56,709 nt of DNA from Mnemiopsis leidyi (GCA_000226015.1 JH154832.1:215631-272339); one strand, 5' to 3'; shown: positions 21,608 to 33,462, numbered from the stretch's first letter. A program made the numbers and translations. Notes: generated by a model from the letters alone, not told the origin.

Positions 21608-22572
21608 ATGCTCCGTCTCTCGCTGTTTGCAACCATCTTGATTGGGATCACTAGTACTAGTAGTAGTGGCCAATCTGGAACAATACCAACGGATAAAGAG
21701 GATACAGTAGGGATAGAAGGGTGTGATTATAACCTCATGTTTCTGGAGATTGGAGACTCAGTCTTCGAGGGTTGTGAGGAGTGTAGATGTACTGCGCCAG
21801 GTAAAATTTATCATGTTAACTTATTTATATTATTACTATACTAAGTACTAGCAGTAGCAGTAGCACTAGCAGGGGCGCTGTCTTCTGGCCGGTTGTTCAG
21901 TTCTCCCGATAATTATCTTCACCTAATTCTATTATCATCTCGTTTTTCTCCGCTCTCTCTTTCCGCTCCCACCATTATTCTCCCTTTGAGTCCCTTTCCC
22001 AGTCTCCCTCTACCCGTGATCCGGCCAATTCTCTCCAACTTCTCCCATCCCTTCTAGTTCTCACTTCTCCCCGCTTTTAAGTTTCACTCCTGTGAGTGAC
22101 TCCCTTTTCTTGGTCAGGTTCGTTGGTTGTCTTAAACCTACCATTTTCCTACTTAACGTGTCTGAGTCTCACAAGAGACAGGGTCCCTGCTAGTGCTACT
22201 GCAATGCTATTGAAAGTTTGACTAATCTGTGGTGATTAATCTTCATCAGGAGTGATGGAGTGCACTGAAAACACAGCCTGCTGTCTTTACTCGGTCAAAA
22301 GAGGAAGAACACAACGAGCCTATCCCGGAGAGAGCTTTAACGACGGTTGTAACCGGTGTCTGTGTGGAGATGATGGTCTTGCTGCATGCACCAGGAAGGC
22401 TTGTCCGGATAAATGTCCCTTCAAAAACTGGGACCTTGTGCCGGGCTACGCTGGAAAAGGCAAACTCACAGTTTTCGCTTTCGATGAAAAGGATCAGTGC
22501 CCAAAGAAATGCAAATGTAAGGTGAAGAAGGGCAATGTCAAACTGAAGTGCAGGTCTCCCTGTCATGTATAG
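21608..22572 (+). CDS. Secreted pacifastin-type cysteine-rich protein 3
   Basis: Exon 1 21608-21800 (donor G/GTAAAA) and exon 2 22250-22572 (acceptor CATCAG), phase 1, 171 residues. A signal peptide (MLRLSLFATILIGITS) is followed by a Ser/Gly-rich linker not present in genes 1 and 2. Then come an N-terminal GCEECRCTAPG module, a core NDGCNRCLCGDDGLAACTRKAC that fits the pacifastin spacing exactly from the second Cys onward, and a lysine-rich C-terminal CPKKCKCKVKKGNVKLKC module. Arg at the predicted P1 again points to a trypsin-like protease. The first 88 or so bases of exon 2 are almost identical to gene 4. Confidence 0.85.
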
Positions 22573-22603
22573 CATTCTAACCAAGTAAACCTAAGAGAAA
22601 ATA

Positions 22604-23300
22604 CAGCAAATCCTCTATTTAACGGGCCTTCCGGGGGAAGGATTTAAGCCCGATGTTGGTAAATGGAGGGGCCCGGAAAATGAATGAATAAATAAATAAT
22701 ATATAATGATGCCAGCATCATCACATTTAATCACTCAAAATATCTGAATCTAAGTAAATTCACAAATTGTTAAAATCTATAAACTAATGTTTATAAATGT
22801 CTCCTCACATCTCAGCTCCAATGAGATTATCCTTAACTAAGATCGATATACTTTTTCAAACTGTCCTTCAAATAATTTACACCTTCTACTCGATTTAAAT
22901 TTGAAACTTCATCAGAGATTTCCTACATCACATTTTCCGAAACTCAAAGCTTTAGTTTTACACTTAATCACTTCTAAATTATTGTATTTAAACTAATTCC
23001 ACGTTAACATAGCCTACATAAGGTCCATAGAATGCTGACCCGAATTGTATATAGCTTTATTTTTACCTGAAATTAAAATAGTCGTTTATGTTATCGAAAT
23101 TTAACCGCTAATTGTAGCAACACCCTGATCACGTTTCTTGATAGAACTAGAAGACAGAAGTCTGCCTTGAAAGAAGTAGAACTTTACTTTCTGAATTTCA
23201 TATCTTGACTTTGAGATCTTAAGGTTGATATTTAAAATTTTGGAATACTTGTGAAAATATTGAAAATTTTTTGGGGACCGGTAAAATAGAGGGTTTTCTA
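22604..23300. mobile_element. pogo-like MITE ending CAGCAAATCCTC
   Basis: Starts after TA with CAGCAAATCCTCTATTTAAC, GGGCC. The right end reads GGTAAAATAGAGGGTTTTCTA-TA, the inverted equivalent with a few changes. About 700 bp and noncoding. Its termini resemble the families at 725 and 51870 (CAG-start, TTTA-CCGGGCC core). Confidence 0.65.
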
Positions 23301-24214
23301 TAATCATGAAGAAAATAGAAATATTTTGATTAATTGTGTTTTTGATCGACATGTGATTGAGTCATACTCATACTGATACAAAAAATTGTTATAATTGTGT
23401 TAAGAACATTAGAAGAGTTGGTAATAGTAATACTAATGTTCTTTCATAGTTGATCACTTCTTAATTCTCTATCTTGTAGTTCATTAGTGTTATGGTAGTG
23501 ATTCTGTTTTACACACAATCATGTTCTTTCAGTGTTGTTCATTAAAAAGTGAAGTTTAAGTTTAACAAACGAGATCAAAAAAGCGAAAAATAAAACAAGA
23601 CTGAAGACTAATTATAGTACTTTTGATAAACAAAAACAAAAAAAGCAAAGCCAGTAAACTTTTCCGTAATTCCCCAATAAATATAATAATAATCCACCTA
23701 CGTAGGGTAATTGCTGCTTGAAAATTCAAACTTAAATGGTCAATCTTCATGAAAATTAGTCGTCCATTGCAGATAGAATTAGATTACCTGCACTTTTCAT
23801 TGATATCTGCTTTTGCCGGTGAATATTCGACATGAGTCACGAAATTGTTTCAACATACCTTTTCAAGACTTAAAAATTGTTTGCAGAGTGCTTGAACTGT
23901 AAGTGTAAGTGTAAAAACAATGAAAAATGGTTACATTTTAGATGGTTTCATGCCACTGGAAGTAGGCTTGCGCTTATAAGTATAAATTTAAAGTTTGGAG
24001 GTCAAATTGGCCGTCTTTACGATGGCTTGTCTTCAGTCTTCCGGGTTTCCTATTCCTATTTTTGAGATCCAATACAATAAACCTCGCACATCTTTACTGC
24101 CCAATGATAAATTGGAAATACTTTAAGACTGAGTGTCAAAGGAACTCTATATCGAATGAGTCACCAAATTGAGTTACGTCTATTACTATTAGTATTAGTG
24201 TTGAAATTTTGTCC
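23301..24214. other. Intergenic region between genes 3 and 4
   Basis: A 62-codon open frame at 23877-24065 begins with a Cys/Lys-rich run but has no acceptor or matching module, so I do not call it. Confidence 0.35.
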
Positions 24215-24223
24215 ACGTGCATA

Positions 24224-24284
24224 TTGTCGCGGTGATACCCGACTCACGCAGAACGGTAGACGGATAATGATATCATCTCGTCAA
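24224..24284 (-). mobile_element. Tiny TTGACGAG/CGCGACAA element, copy f
   Basis: Inverted copy of 61 bp from TTGTCGCGGTGATACCC to CATCTCGTCAA with exact 9-bp target duplication ACGTGCATA (24215-24223, 24285-24293). Confidence 0.92.
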
Positions 24285-24890
24285 ACGTGCATATTGATAT
24301 GCGTATGACTGTCTTTTTTTATATTTCGTCATTCTAAGAATTTTGTGGCGATTTGTTAACTTTGCAAACTCACGTTCTAGAAAAATCTAGAAAATCAGAT
24401 TAAGATAACCCTATCAGTCGTCTAGTAGCGCACTGAAAATTATAACACGAGGTCAGAGGTAATAAAATAAATCAAATTCAATGAGTTTTTTTGTTCATAA
24501 AGGTTTCATGAAAACTTAGAAATTTTTCGGCATTTTTACTGTCTGTTAGTGATAGTCTGTACTGTTCATATTCATTTTTTGCGATATTTTTCCCCTAAAT
24601 ATAAAATGTTTGTTACCTCATATTTTTGTTGAATGGCATAAATAAAATCTATTCAATTGAGACTGTACACAGTTTCACTTTCATGGATAAACCGTATGCA
24701 AGGGCCTGGGTTCTGAAGTAACAGATGTCTTTTACTTTAACACCTCGACTTATTGCAGGTTTGCCGCGTTTTATAAATTGTAATTGTTCTTGGTCGTGAG
24801 TTATTCAGTGCAGTATTACTTACTGCAGTATTACTTATTATTAGTATTTTTATTTGTACTTTAACCTACTTTATGACTTAAAAGTAAGTA

Positions 24891-25587
24891 ATGTTGCGGT
24901 TCGTTCTCCTCGGATTGTTCCTGACGAGTCTGGTTCTGGGAGAAACCGAACCAGAGGAAGTCAGGTGCCAACATAACTTGATGAGCTTCAAGGTCGGCGA
25001 GAAGACTCACAACGGTTGTGAGACATGTAAATGTAGAAAAAATGGTAGGTTTTTAATCCTATAAAATCAACTTTTAATGCTAAATATGCTAGTGCTTAGG
25101 TGCTACTCTTACGCAGTACTGATTAGTTGATGAATAATTCGTTTACTATAAGACTGTATAAGACTGGCTGTGAGACTTAGTTTACAAGAGTGTAATAGTG
25201 TAAAGATTCGCCTCTTGTATTTGTAGTGTTATAACTCTATTAAAACTACTTTCTTGCTATATTTCAGGAGTGATGAAGTGCACTGAAAACACAGCCTGCT
25301 GTCTTTACTCGGTCAAAAGAGGAAGAACACAACGAGCCTATCCCGGAGAGAGCTTTAACGACGGCTGTAACCAGTGTATTTGTGGAGATGCTGGTCTTGC
25401 TGCGTGCACCAGGAAGGCCTGTATGGACAAGTGCTTCTACAAGAACTGGGACTTGGCCCCAGGATGGGCCAGTGAAGGGAAGGTTCGTGCCTTTGACAGG
25501 GAGGAGGGATGTCCTAAAGATTGCAGGTGCAAGCTTGAAAATGGAATGGCAACTTTGAATTGCAGACCGGACTGTATCTATTTCTAA
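24891..25587 (+). CDS. Secreted pacifastin-type cysteine-rich protein 4
   Basis: Exon 1 24891-25044 (51 codons, donor AATG/GTAGGT) and exon 2 25268-25587 (acceptor TTTCAG), phase 1, 157 residues. A signal peptide (MLRFVLLGLFLTSLVLG) is followed by a short acidic linker, the N-terminal module CQHN...NGCETCKCRKNG, the core NDGCNQCICGDAGLAACTRKAC and a C-terminal GCPKDCRCKLENGMATLNC module ending DCIYF, like gene 1. Predicted P1 is Arg. Exon 1 is so short that it is easily missed; the signal peptide, the cysteine pattern and the exact frame sum support it. Closest relative is gene 3. Confidence 0.85.
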
Positions 25588-26176
25588 ATCTTTTTGCTCA
25601 AAATTTCATTTGTAACACTAACAAATTTTGGTTGTGAATCTACCACGAAGAAGACGATATTTTAATTTGATCTAGATGCTTTTTAACGAAAAAAAAACTT
25701 ATCATTATTAATATTTTTGGTGTGGCTGTTTTGCAGATCCTTATCAACGACCGGCTTTTAGCCCTTGGACGATCTACCAATTTCACAAGTTTTGAATATA
25801 ATTTTATGATTAGCGATATATAATTATATGATGAAGATAATTACTACATTTGATTTGTTTTAAGTATTGATAATAACATAGAATGAATCATTTCATTTAA
25901 ATTTTACACTTACTGCATTTTCTTTGTCAAAGACTTCAAACTCGTCAAAGATTCGAACCGAAAATCAATGTCAATGAAAGGTTTTATATAATTTAGCAAA
26001 TAGGGGTATTTTGCACTCGATCACTCTTGGTTTAGGAAATCCTGATTTTATAATCATACGGATAAGGAAATTGCGTCCCAATTGGATAAATTTGAAATAG
26101 GAAAGTTTTGGCCGCTCCCCCTCAGTAATTCCTTTCTTTGGTATATCTACCTGTTTGACGTGAAGTTTTATTTCAG

Positions 26177-27127
26177 TCCGGTTGCTAAGCATGGTTTCCG
26201 AACGATCTTCAGTGCAAAGAGAGCAAACAGAGCAACTCAGTATCAGTGGGTTCAGTCTAACGACCGAACTTCCTATGGCAGTACTTATCGCACTTACAGG
26301 TTTTTTGACTTATTCTCTTTCGGGTAATTTTACACTTCCAGTATATATATTTCCAGCAAACCGGCTTGAAAAAATTACACTGTGTATTTTGCGTCCTGAT
26401 AGTAATAACAATATCTTCAGATCAAGAGATGAAAACGACATTTCTAATCTGAGAATAGCGAGCAGTCCAGCGTTGACACCTCAACAGCACCCAACCTTCC
26501 GGGGCAGCCCGAACATCAACCCTGGGCCTGGCAACCAAGCCATTACCTCTGGCAAGCCAAACATCAACCCTAGCAACCAAGCCATTACTCCTGGCAACCC
26601 AGGCATCACCCCAAGCAGTCTTGCCTCTCTTCATTGTGGTCTTAAAAACGGAAGCTTTTCCCAAATTGCTGCTCAACAGTTCAGCAATCGCCCTAAAACC
26701 TCTAGCTCTCATCTCAACCTCAAACCAGCCTCCTTCCAGACACTTCAAGTAGATTTCCACCGCCCCATTACTTCTCACATGACTGGTCGGGCGTTATTGA
26801 AAGGGTACTTTCTACCTCGCAAGTCAGACTCGTCACTCTTAAAACAGAAGGTAAGGTATTATTTTTCATTTGTTTTTTATTCGTAGTTGTTCGTCACAGA
26901 TTTATTTTTCCTTCTGCACCTTTTCTCCTGATTCTTACTAGCCTGATTCTCTGCAGTCTGAAGAACTAGTCTATTTCCCAGGAGATGCTACAAGTTTGCA
27001 TAAAAACAGAAGCTATAAAGCGGAGTTCAGATCCACTAAGGGGGTCGTCCAGAGCTCAAGTGCCGGAACCGCCAGCCCCATCGCCTCTTGTACCGCACTG
27101 AGACTGAGCTTAATTGTGGGTGTTTAG
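26177..27127 (+). CDS. Unrecognised protein, 3' exons
   Basis: Three exons with consistent phases: 26177-26299 (TTTCAG acceptor, enters and leaves phase 2), 26421-26850 (CTTCAG acceptor, AAG/GTAAGG donor) and 26957-27127 (CTGCAG acceptor, TAG stop). The first encodes KHGFRTIFSAKRANRATQYQ and RTSYGSTYRTYR. The second contains a low-complexity Asn/Pro/Gly part with repeated NINP and QAITxGNPGIT words, and then a Ser-rich region. The third holds HKNRSYKAEFRST and ends in a short hydrophobic tail. The aromatic/Arg segments faintly resemble ciliary microtubule-associated proteins, but I would not assign a function. 5' exons are not found; the upstream neighbour is secreted gene 4. AATAAA at 27617-27622. 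Confidence 0.5.
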
Positions 27128-27210
27128 TATGAAATTGAATTTTGATTACTGAAATCAATGTAACTGAAACGCATATTGTAAGATAATCAAGATAGGCATT
27201 TCGAATTTGG

Positions 27211-27350
27211 ACACCAAGACTGACAAATTCATTGTAGTTTGTTCTATAATTTGATTTCAAGACTGAAATATTAATTCTTGTTTGTTCTATCATTTGATGC
27301 CAACTGCCAAGACTGAAAGATTACTTCTTGATGGTTCTATAATTTGATGT
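27211..27350. repeat. About 50-bp tandem repeat, three degenerate copies
   Basis: Repeated CCAAGACTGAxA...TTGTTCTATxATTTGAT units in the 3' flank of the 26177 gene. Confidence 0.75.
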
Positions 27351-27629
27351 TTACATTTGATGATTGATGTGCATGAGTGTCAGCTAGTTTTGTGATCGCC
27401 ACAAATAGGGCCACAGGGTGACTCAAATGGAATCCCATCTGAGCCAATGCAATGATTTTAGCCATTTAGCCGCTCAGACCTCAGTGCTTAGTGGCACAAT
27501 TGGCACCATTAATGACATTTGTGACAATGAAAATTGACTACAGAACTACCCCAAATGAATTTCAGATTGGTACATCATGTGGCAAGCTAGTGGCCGAGTC
27601 AAAGTTATTTTGATAGAATAAAATAGTAC

Positions 27630-29045
27630 TCTAACAGTTTATTTTTTATTTTGCTGATAAAGATTGAAGATACGAGGTGATCTGTTTTGAATCTAATTTA
27701 ATTATCTTAATAGCACTTCGATTGCAAGTGATTTAACATTAATTTTTGATAGCCCTCTGAAATTGATCAACTGGAAATTTAGTGTTTACTGTTTTGCTGT
27801 TCTTATCAACAGACACAAAATTTTACATATATAACTAGTTATAGAAATGAACTTAAGAATACAGAATAAGTAAAAGTGATCACAGATCAGAAAATTTCAG
27901 TCGAGTTATATCAAAATCATTGGACACTTCCCGAATCCCATAAGACTAGCGCACCTAAGACTAGCGCACATTTCCTGCCTCGTTTGACTAGACTTAATGC
28001 TTCTGCCTCTGTTTTAGGATGTCATTATGCGTCCATTAGACCATGTGCAAGACGCAAGTAGTTCACTGTCGAGTGTCGGTGTCACAACCGTCGTACCGAG
28101 AACTAAAACAGGGCCGAAACATTGGGATTGTAGGGCGCGCGGCTCGCCCTCAAAATGTCGGTGTGAACACTTACAAAAGTACTTAATATAGCAAAAAGTC
28201 GCTGCCGCTGCGGAGAAATTCCTGTACGAAGTTTTTGTAACCGATTTCTTGCCAGAAAAGTCTCCAGTTTCACCATTTATCACAAGGGGCGCAAATTCAA
28301 TTTACGTGTGTTGTTCATTATGGATTGCTATTGAAAAATACTGGTTTCAAGACAAAATAAATATGCTCTTGTGATTGGAAACTTAGATAAAATATTGTAA
28401 AATTCACTAAATATTTTAAATCTTCAAATCTGACAATTTCTGCAAGAAACGATAATTCAACAAACTAAAAAAACTACAAATGTCAAAGGTCGAAAAATTG
28501 AAACTGGACAATGGAAAGCGATCGACTATTCGCTAACATAATTTGGCATATCATCCCAAAAACTTTCAAAATTTATTTCCTGAAATATCATTTACTAATT
28601 TATATGTGTCAAGCAGCCTACATTATTTACCCTCCAACATATCAAATGGAAACTTTCATCTCGGTCACTAATGACATAATAACCGCTTATATTGCTTATA
28701 ATAAGATAATAATTCATGCATGAAATCAACTGTTTTCACGGCAGAATTCACATGCTTATTGAGTTATTGATTTGAAACAATCACTTGTGATAAATTCTCA
28801 GTTTAATCGGTTTAACGAAATCCAAGGAGTGGCTGAATTGTATTCAATATTTTAATTTGGGAAACACGCAGTTTCTAAGTATGATTTACGAACCAATATG
28901 ATCTGCATAAATAACAGGTATTAAATAAACTCAATTCTTGTTTTCAAGGGAAACTCATCTGCCTGAAGAGTAAGACTGAAATCTACGAATTACTGATAAA
29001 CAGAATTATACCACGTGCTACACTACATGACGAATAAACGCCACA
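27630..29045. other. Intergenic region, convergent gene ends
   Basis: AT-rich. Weak open frames at 27876-28061 (+), 28014-28283 (-) and 28511-28723 (+) lack domains. If the Prickle-like gene has a longer C-terminus, its exons would lie here on the minus strand; none was recognised. Confidence 0.35.
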
Positions 29046-32000
29046 CTATTTACCCTTCGTCTTCCTCAGACTTTCGTGACATCTGTAACAGTTTTTAGAA
29101 CAGTAAACATAGCGTTCTGTGGGCATGAAGGTTCTGTTTACGAGGGATGTTTTACAGAAGGAGCACGCATAACACTGAGGGTTGCCATGCCAACGCAGTG
29201 CGCCGTGTTTGAACAGTGGAGCGCCAGCGCCGATAGGCTCCCGGCAGGTAACACATCGTGTACAGAACAGTTTCTCATAACACCTGATTGAATGAACGTT
29301 TCAGTAAACCACAAATTAGTAAGTTTTTTTGAACCAATCAAAGTTAGAGTCAGGTAAACTATAATGACTGACAAATTTTAAAACTTACCCCTGACAATAA
29401 GGTTGGTCCTAGTGGCTGAACTATTTAAGACAAGAAAGAAATTACCCCAGACAATAAGAGAATGAGGTTGGTCCTAGTGGCTGACCTATCTAAGACAAGA
29501 AAGAACTTACCCTTGACAATAAGGCTGGCCCTTGTGACTGACGTATTTAGCACCCCCCAGTCCCGTGTCGCACTCCCAACAACAGAAGTGCTCCTTGTGG
29601 TACTCATGTTTGTCCGCCGTGATGAACTCCTGCCCGAATATCAGCTCGTCGCACGCGTGACAGCGCGGACGTAGCAGCTCCGCGTGGTGCCGACCGCAGT
29701 ACAGTCTCCCGTCGTACTGGGAAGAAACAGCCGTCAGAAGACAAAAACTTTACATTTCCTTAGTAAGAAGCAGCTACACATCATTAACAGTGCTTAGAAA
29801 AACTTAAATAAAAAAGTAAAAAGCAAGGGTGATGTGTTATTTCATGAAACGTGAGATATTATCAAGTACCTGGAAGTAGATGAGATCTACCAGCACCTCC
29901 TCGCAGGTAGTACAACTGAAACAGCCGGGATGCCACACTCTGCCCGGGATCTTATCTGCTATCACTGCACAGTCCACCAGTCCTCCGCACTTATCACATT
30001 TCTGAAGGGGATAGCTGATTAGAGAACACAGTCGTTAAATCAAGAATTATAATTTAGCTGACTCCGCAGTAGACGGTTTGATATTACAGAAAGAGTGAAC
30101 TGAAAACAATAAGAAACGAGCGAACAATCAAACATACTTTTTTGCTTTTCTTCTTGAAGGATTTAACCTCGCCCTGTCCTTGAGCCTTCTCTTTACGACT
30201 CTCCACAAACATGAACAGTTCCTCCTGTTCCTCCGGCGACATTTCGTGACAGTAGTTTATGTTATGGTCGTACCTGGTGTTATTGTCTATGTACATATTG
30301 TTCTCTTTACTTGCGTTCATTATACCTAGCTGGAACCCGCCAGAAAATTATAAAATACTCAGGCAGACCAGGGACACAAAACAGTTTATCCTATGTCCAC
30401 GTTGTGTCCGTGTCTGCTGCAGAGTGCAGATCACAGATGCACGACTCTAAATAACGTTTGTTGTGTACCTTGCTTTACCTAAATAGCTGCAGCTACATAT
30501 GTTTTACTACATAGCTTATTACTTTGTTTACCTAGGGAGCTGTGTCTGCAACTGTTTTATCCTCCACTGTACCCCCAATGTATTTACTGGTCTCTTGTCT
30601 TCAGGCAACGCAGCTAGGTACTGTTTCACCTGAAAAGAGAGTACTGTCGTTACTTAGTATATGTAATTTTTCGTCTTGTCATTTGTACCATATTATCATT
30701 TTCTGCACAGTATGACAAACAGTCATGTATGTATACATAAAACCTCCTGTATTATTGATGTAACGTGCTGTATAGTAAGTGGTGCTTGATCACATTTATC
30801 CATCTTGGAATTTAAGACCGACAGCGTCATCAGTGAAAATTGTAAGTAGGCGGGAGACTGCAGAGTAAATGTAACGAATCGAAGGAAAGATAGTTTTTAG
30901 AGACAGAACTCAGTAAATACTTAAGAGTAACATATCTACTGTCAGATCCTTTCCCATAGTTTCTTGATATATTTGTTGGAGATAAGAACGCAGATAAAAA
31001 CTTCCAGTTTTCATAATGAGATGATATTGCAAGTTTTCTTCAGAATATTTCTTACAGCGGCTTTTTATCTTATTTTCTATCTTATTTACCATAACATGTA
31101 CTTCAAAAGTTTCAATCGCTGGAACCGAAGCTTTTACTGACTTCGAGATTAGTATGGGAATGTAAAAGTTAAGATGGAAAAAGTAATTTCAATTCAGCTG
31201 ACATTTGCGTAGACATTAGATAAAGCAACTGGCATTTTGCCAAAATGCTAAGTCTACACTAGATAATAGCTCATGGCACACATTATTTCAACCTTTAGGT
31301 CGAATGTGCCCAGCTTTACAAGGTATTATTTGTCCGTGTAGTCATGGTAACAAGAATCTTAGGAATTACAATAATCAGAGAAGACATGCATATGAAATGT
31401 CACGTTGTATCGTCCTAGTTAGAGTGTGAAGAATCTTCATTTAAACCGAATGTTCCTTGTTCAAAAATTATATAGCTCAGGATGAACATCATGAAATCCG
31501 AATCGTGACCCATATCACTGTTATTTTCTTAGGCTTTACAAGGCACAATATAACTATATAAGTTTGATGCATAATGTTTTTCGGAATAAAAGGCGATACA
31601 CTACATAGATATCCGACTATTTCGTGTTTTTGAGAAAATGATAAGTTTTACACGCTTTTTCAAGCACCTGGACGTAGTGGAAATGTATTCTTGCTTGTCG
31701 AGGTAAACAAGCACAGAAACAACATGCTTCACACAATGGAATGTGTTTTTTCATATCTCAAGAATGCAAAATATTGGGTTTCCTAGATATTTGAATCGGT
31801 GTAACTCCGGTACCAGACTACCAGTTACACCAAAATATTCAAAATATAAATTTTTTATTCTTCAACTTCAACGAAGAAACTCTTCTTCAACTTAACGAAG
31901 AAACAGAAATCCCATTTTTATGCCATCTTTTATTCTGTGCACAGTAAACACAGTACATACTGACAATGGGACCATATCTAAGGAATGTGGTGGACAATGT

Positions 32001-32677
32001 AAGAATGTAGGTATGTCATTTGATAGGCTCTTTCTTGGTCTCTGCAACCATTCACACGGTCCTTCATATTACAAGGTCCTTTAAAATGAACATCAAAACG
32101 CATATTTTCAAGGAATTGAAAAAATTCAATTTCACGTGCCATAATTTTATTTCATAAATTTGCAAGTTTGAGCTCAGTAAATAAGGTCAGAAATAGCAGC
32201 GGTTTTAAATTTCACTGCAGCTGGTTTCTATGGTAATTCTAGTTATTAGAGGAATTGATGAGTTATAGCTTTATAGGGACACGCACGCACACACATCTCG
32301 AACTTTCCAGTTAATTTATCATCCAAATTTGACATCATAAAGCTATGTCATCATGAAGTCCTTTCAGACGTGAATTGATAAGTCGACTTTGAGGAGTAAA
32401 AAAAGTAGTGACTCATTTAACACTATCGCAGTTAAATAACTAATATGAGGTCCAGGTGGACAAATAATTACCATACCTCCCTAGTCCTCTAGTCCCTCCT
32501 ACATACTACACATTACTTGGGGGTCGGCTTATTATTGTGAGTAACAAGTGTTCAAATCTTCAGTCACTGCAAAACTCATCACATGAAAAGTGAATGAAGA
32601 TCGTTGCGTGACATCTTAAAAGCTGAAAATAAGATTCAAAAGAGACAGTGAGGTTTATGCGCGTGTGTGTATGTGTT

Positions 32678-32749
<72 letters not shown>

Positions 32750-33462
32750 GTGTGTGTGTGTGTGTGTGTGTAGTGTGTGTGNNNNNNNNNNNTTAGTTGT
32801 CGTGTAGTGTGTAGTGTGTAGTGTGTGTGTGTGTGTGTGTGTCTGTGTGTCTGTATGTCTGTGTGTCTGTGTGTGTGCGTGGTGTGGGTGTGTATGTGTG
32901 TGTATGTGTATGTGTATGTGTGCGTGTGCGTCAGTGTGTCAGTGTGTCTGTGTCTGTGTCTGTGTCTGTAGTCTGTGTCTATGTCTGTATGTCTGTGTGT
33001 CTGTGTGTATACAAAAAAACTTACCAGGTTGTGGTCGATACCAGGTGGTACCCAGACTCCCGGACTCCCCTTCCTCTGCAAAGTAGCTGATCCAGGGTAC
33101 TCCCCACTAGGACTCACCGTGGTGTAGTAGTCTACTATATCACCCTGGGTCAGGTCGTCAAAACTACCTGCAGTTATTATTGATACCAATCATAGGCTTA
33201 TAGGTTCAACTGTTACATTGCTGGAAACGTGTCTTAGTGGGAAATTACAATTACGTAGATATTTAAATATGTCAATCAAGGAAATTGGATAAAATGAACA
33301 TCAGTCACCAAGTTTCTCACATATCATAACCAACCAACTAAACACCTAGTAACCTACTAACCTGGGTTTCTGCGGAGAGGTTTTGGAGGAGCTGCTTGCT
33401 GGTGAGATTCGCTGTCTGAAGAATCTTCGGAGTAGTCAGACTCTCTAGCTCCTCTGTTCTTA
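29046..33462 (-). CDS. prickle: Prickle-type PET and triple-LIM protein (5' incomplete)
   Basis: Seven exons fit phase to phase: 33462-33362, 33167-33025, 30629-30532, 30273-30138, 30001-29870, 29716-29511, 29283-29046 (350 codons). The first exon is acidic and Ser-rich. The PET domain spans exons 2-4: [55 protein letters not shown] and [11 protein letters not shown]1 begins KCDKCGG with [11 protein letters not shown], then LYCGRHH. LIM2 has [10 protein letters not shown] and [16 protein letters not shown]3 has [23 protein letters not shown] and YCSKNC. Order and spacing match Prickle, a cytoplasmic planar cell polarity protein. The frame stops (TAG 29046-29048) soon after LIM3, while most Prickles have a long tail ending in a prenylation motif. 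GGGTAAAT here could instead be a splice donor. The start codon exon was not found. A Testin-like product is less likely given DLIYF and GRHHAE. Confidence 0.85.
29389..29541. repeat. Tandem duplication across a Prickle exon end
   Basis: Three copies of about 60-66 bp each carrying the exon 3' end and its donor. On the minus strand: CAGCCTTATTGTCAAGGGTAAG (real donor at 29511/29510), then two diverged copies with AACCTCATTCTCTTATTGTC...GGGTAAT and AACCTTATTGTCAGGGGTAAG. Confidence 0.85.
31093..32640 (-). other. Long intron of the Prickle-type gene
   Basis: Part of the 30630-33024 intron. No exon or dispersed repeat recognised apart from the TG-rich tract toward its 5' end. Confidence 0.4.
32655..33008. 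repeat. TG-rich microsatellite with gap
   Basis: Long (TG)n passing into TCTG, TATG and TGCG variants, interrupted by an N placeholder at 32782-32792. It lies in the Prickle intron just past the donor at 33025/33024. Open frames across it are artefacts. Confidence 0.97.

Noticed and set aside
23877-24065. Fifth pacifastin-type exon
   Set aside because: A Cys/Lys-rich start, but no CNxCxC or CTRxxC core and no matching splice phase.
30298-30345. Alternative Prickle exon start beginning CTAGGTATAATG
   Set aside because: A good polypyrimidine acceptor, but both possible joins are out of phase or hit a stop. The acceptor before 30273 restores the PET domain exactly.
32560-33189. His/Thr-rich protein across the TG repeat
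   Set aside because: Most of it is translated microsatellite. Only the PET-encoding part (33167-33025) is a real exon, ended by a donor at 33024.
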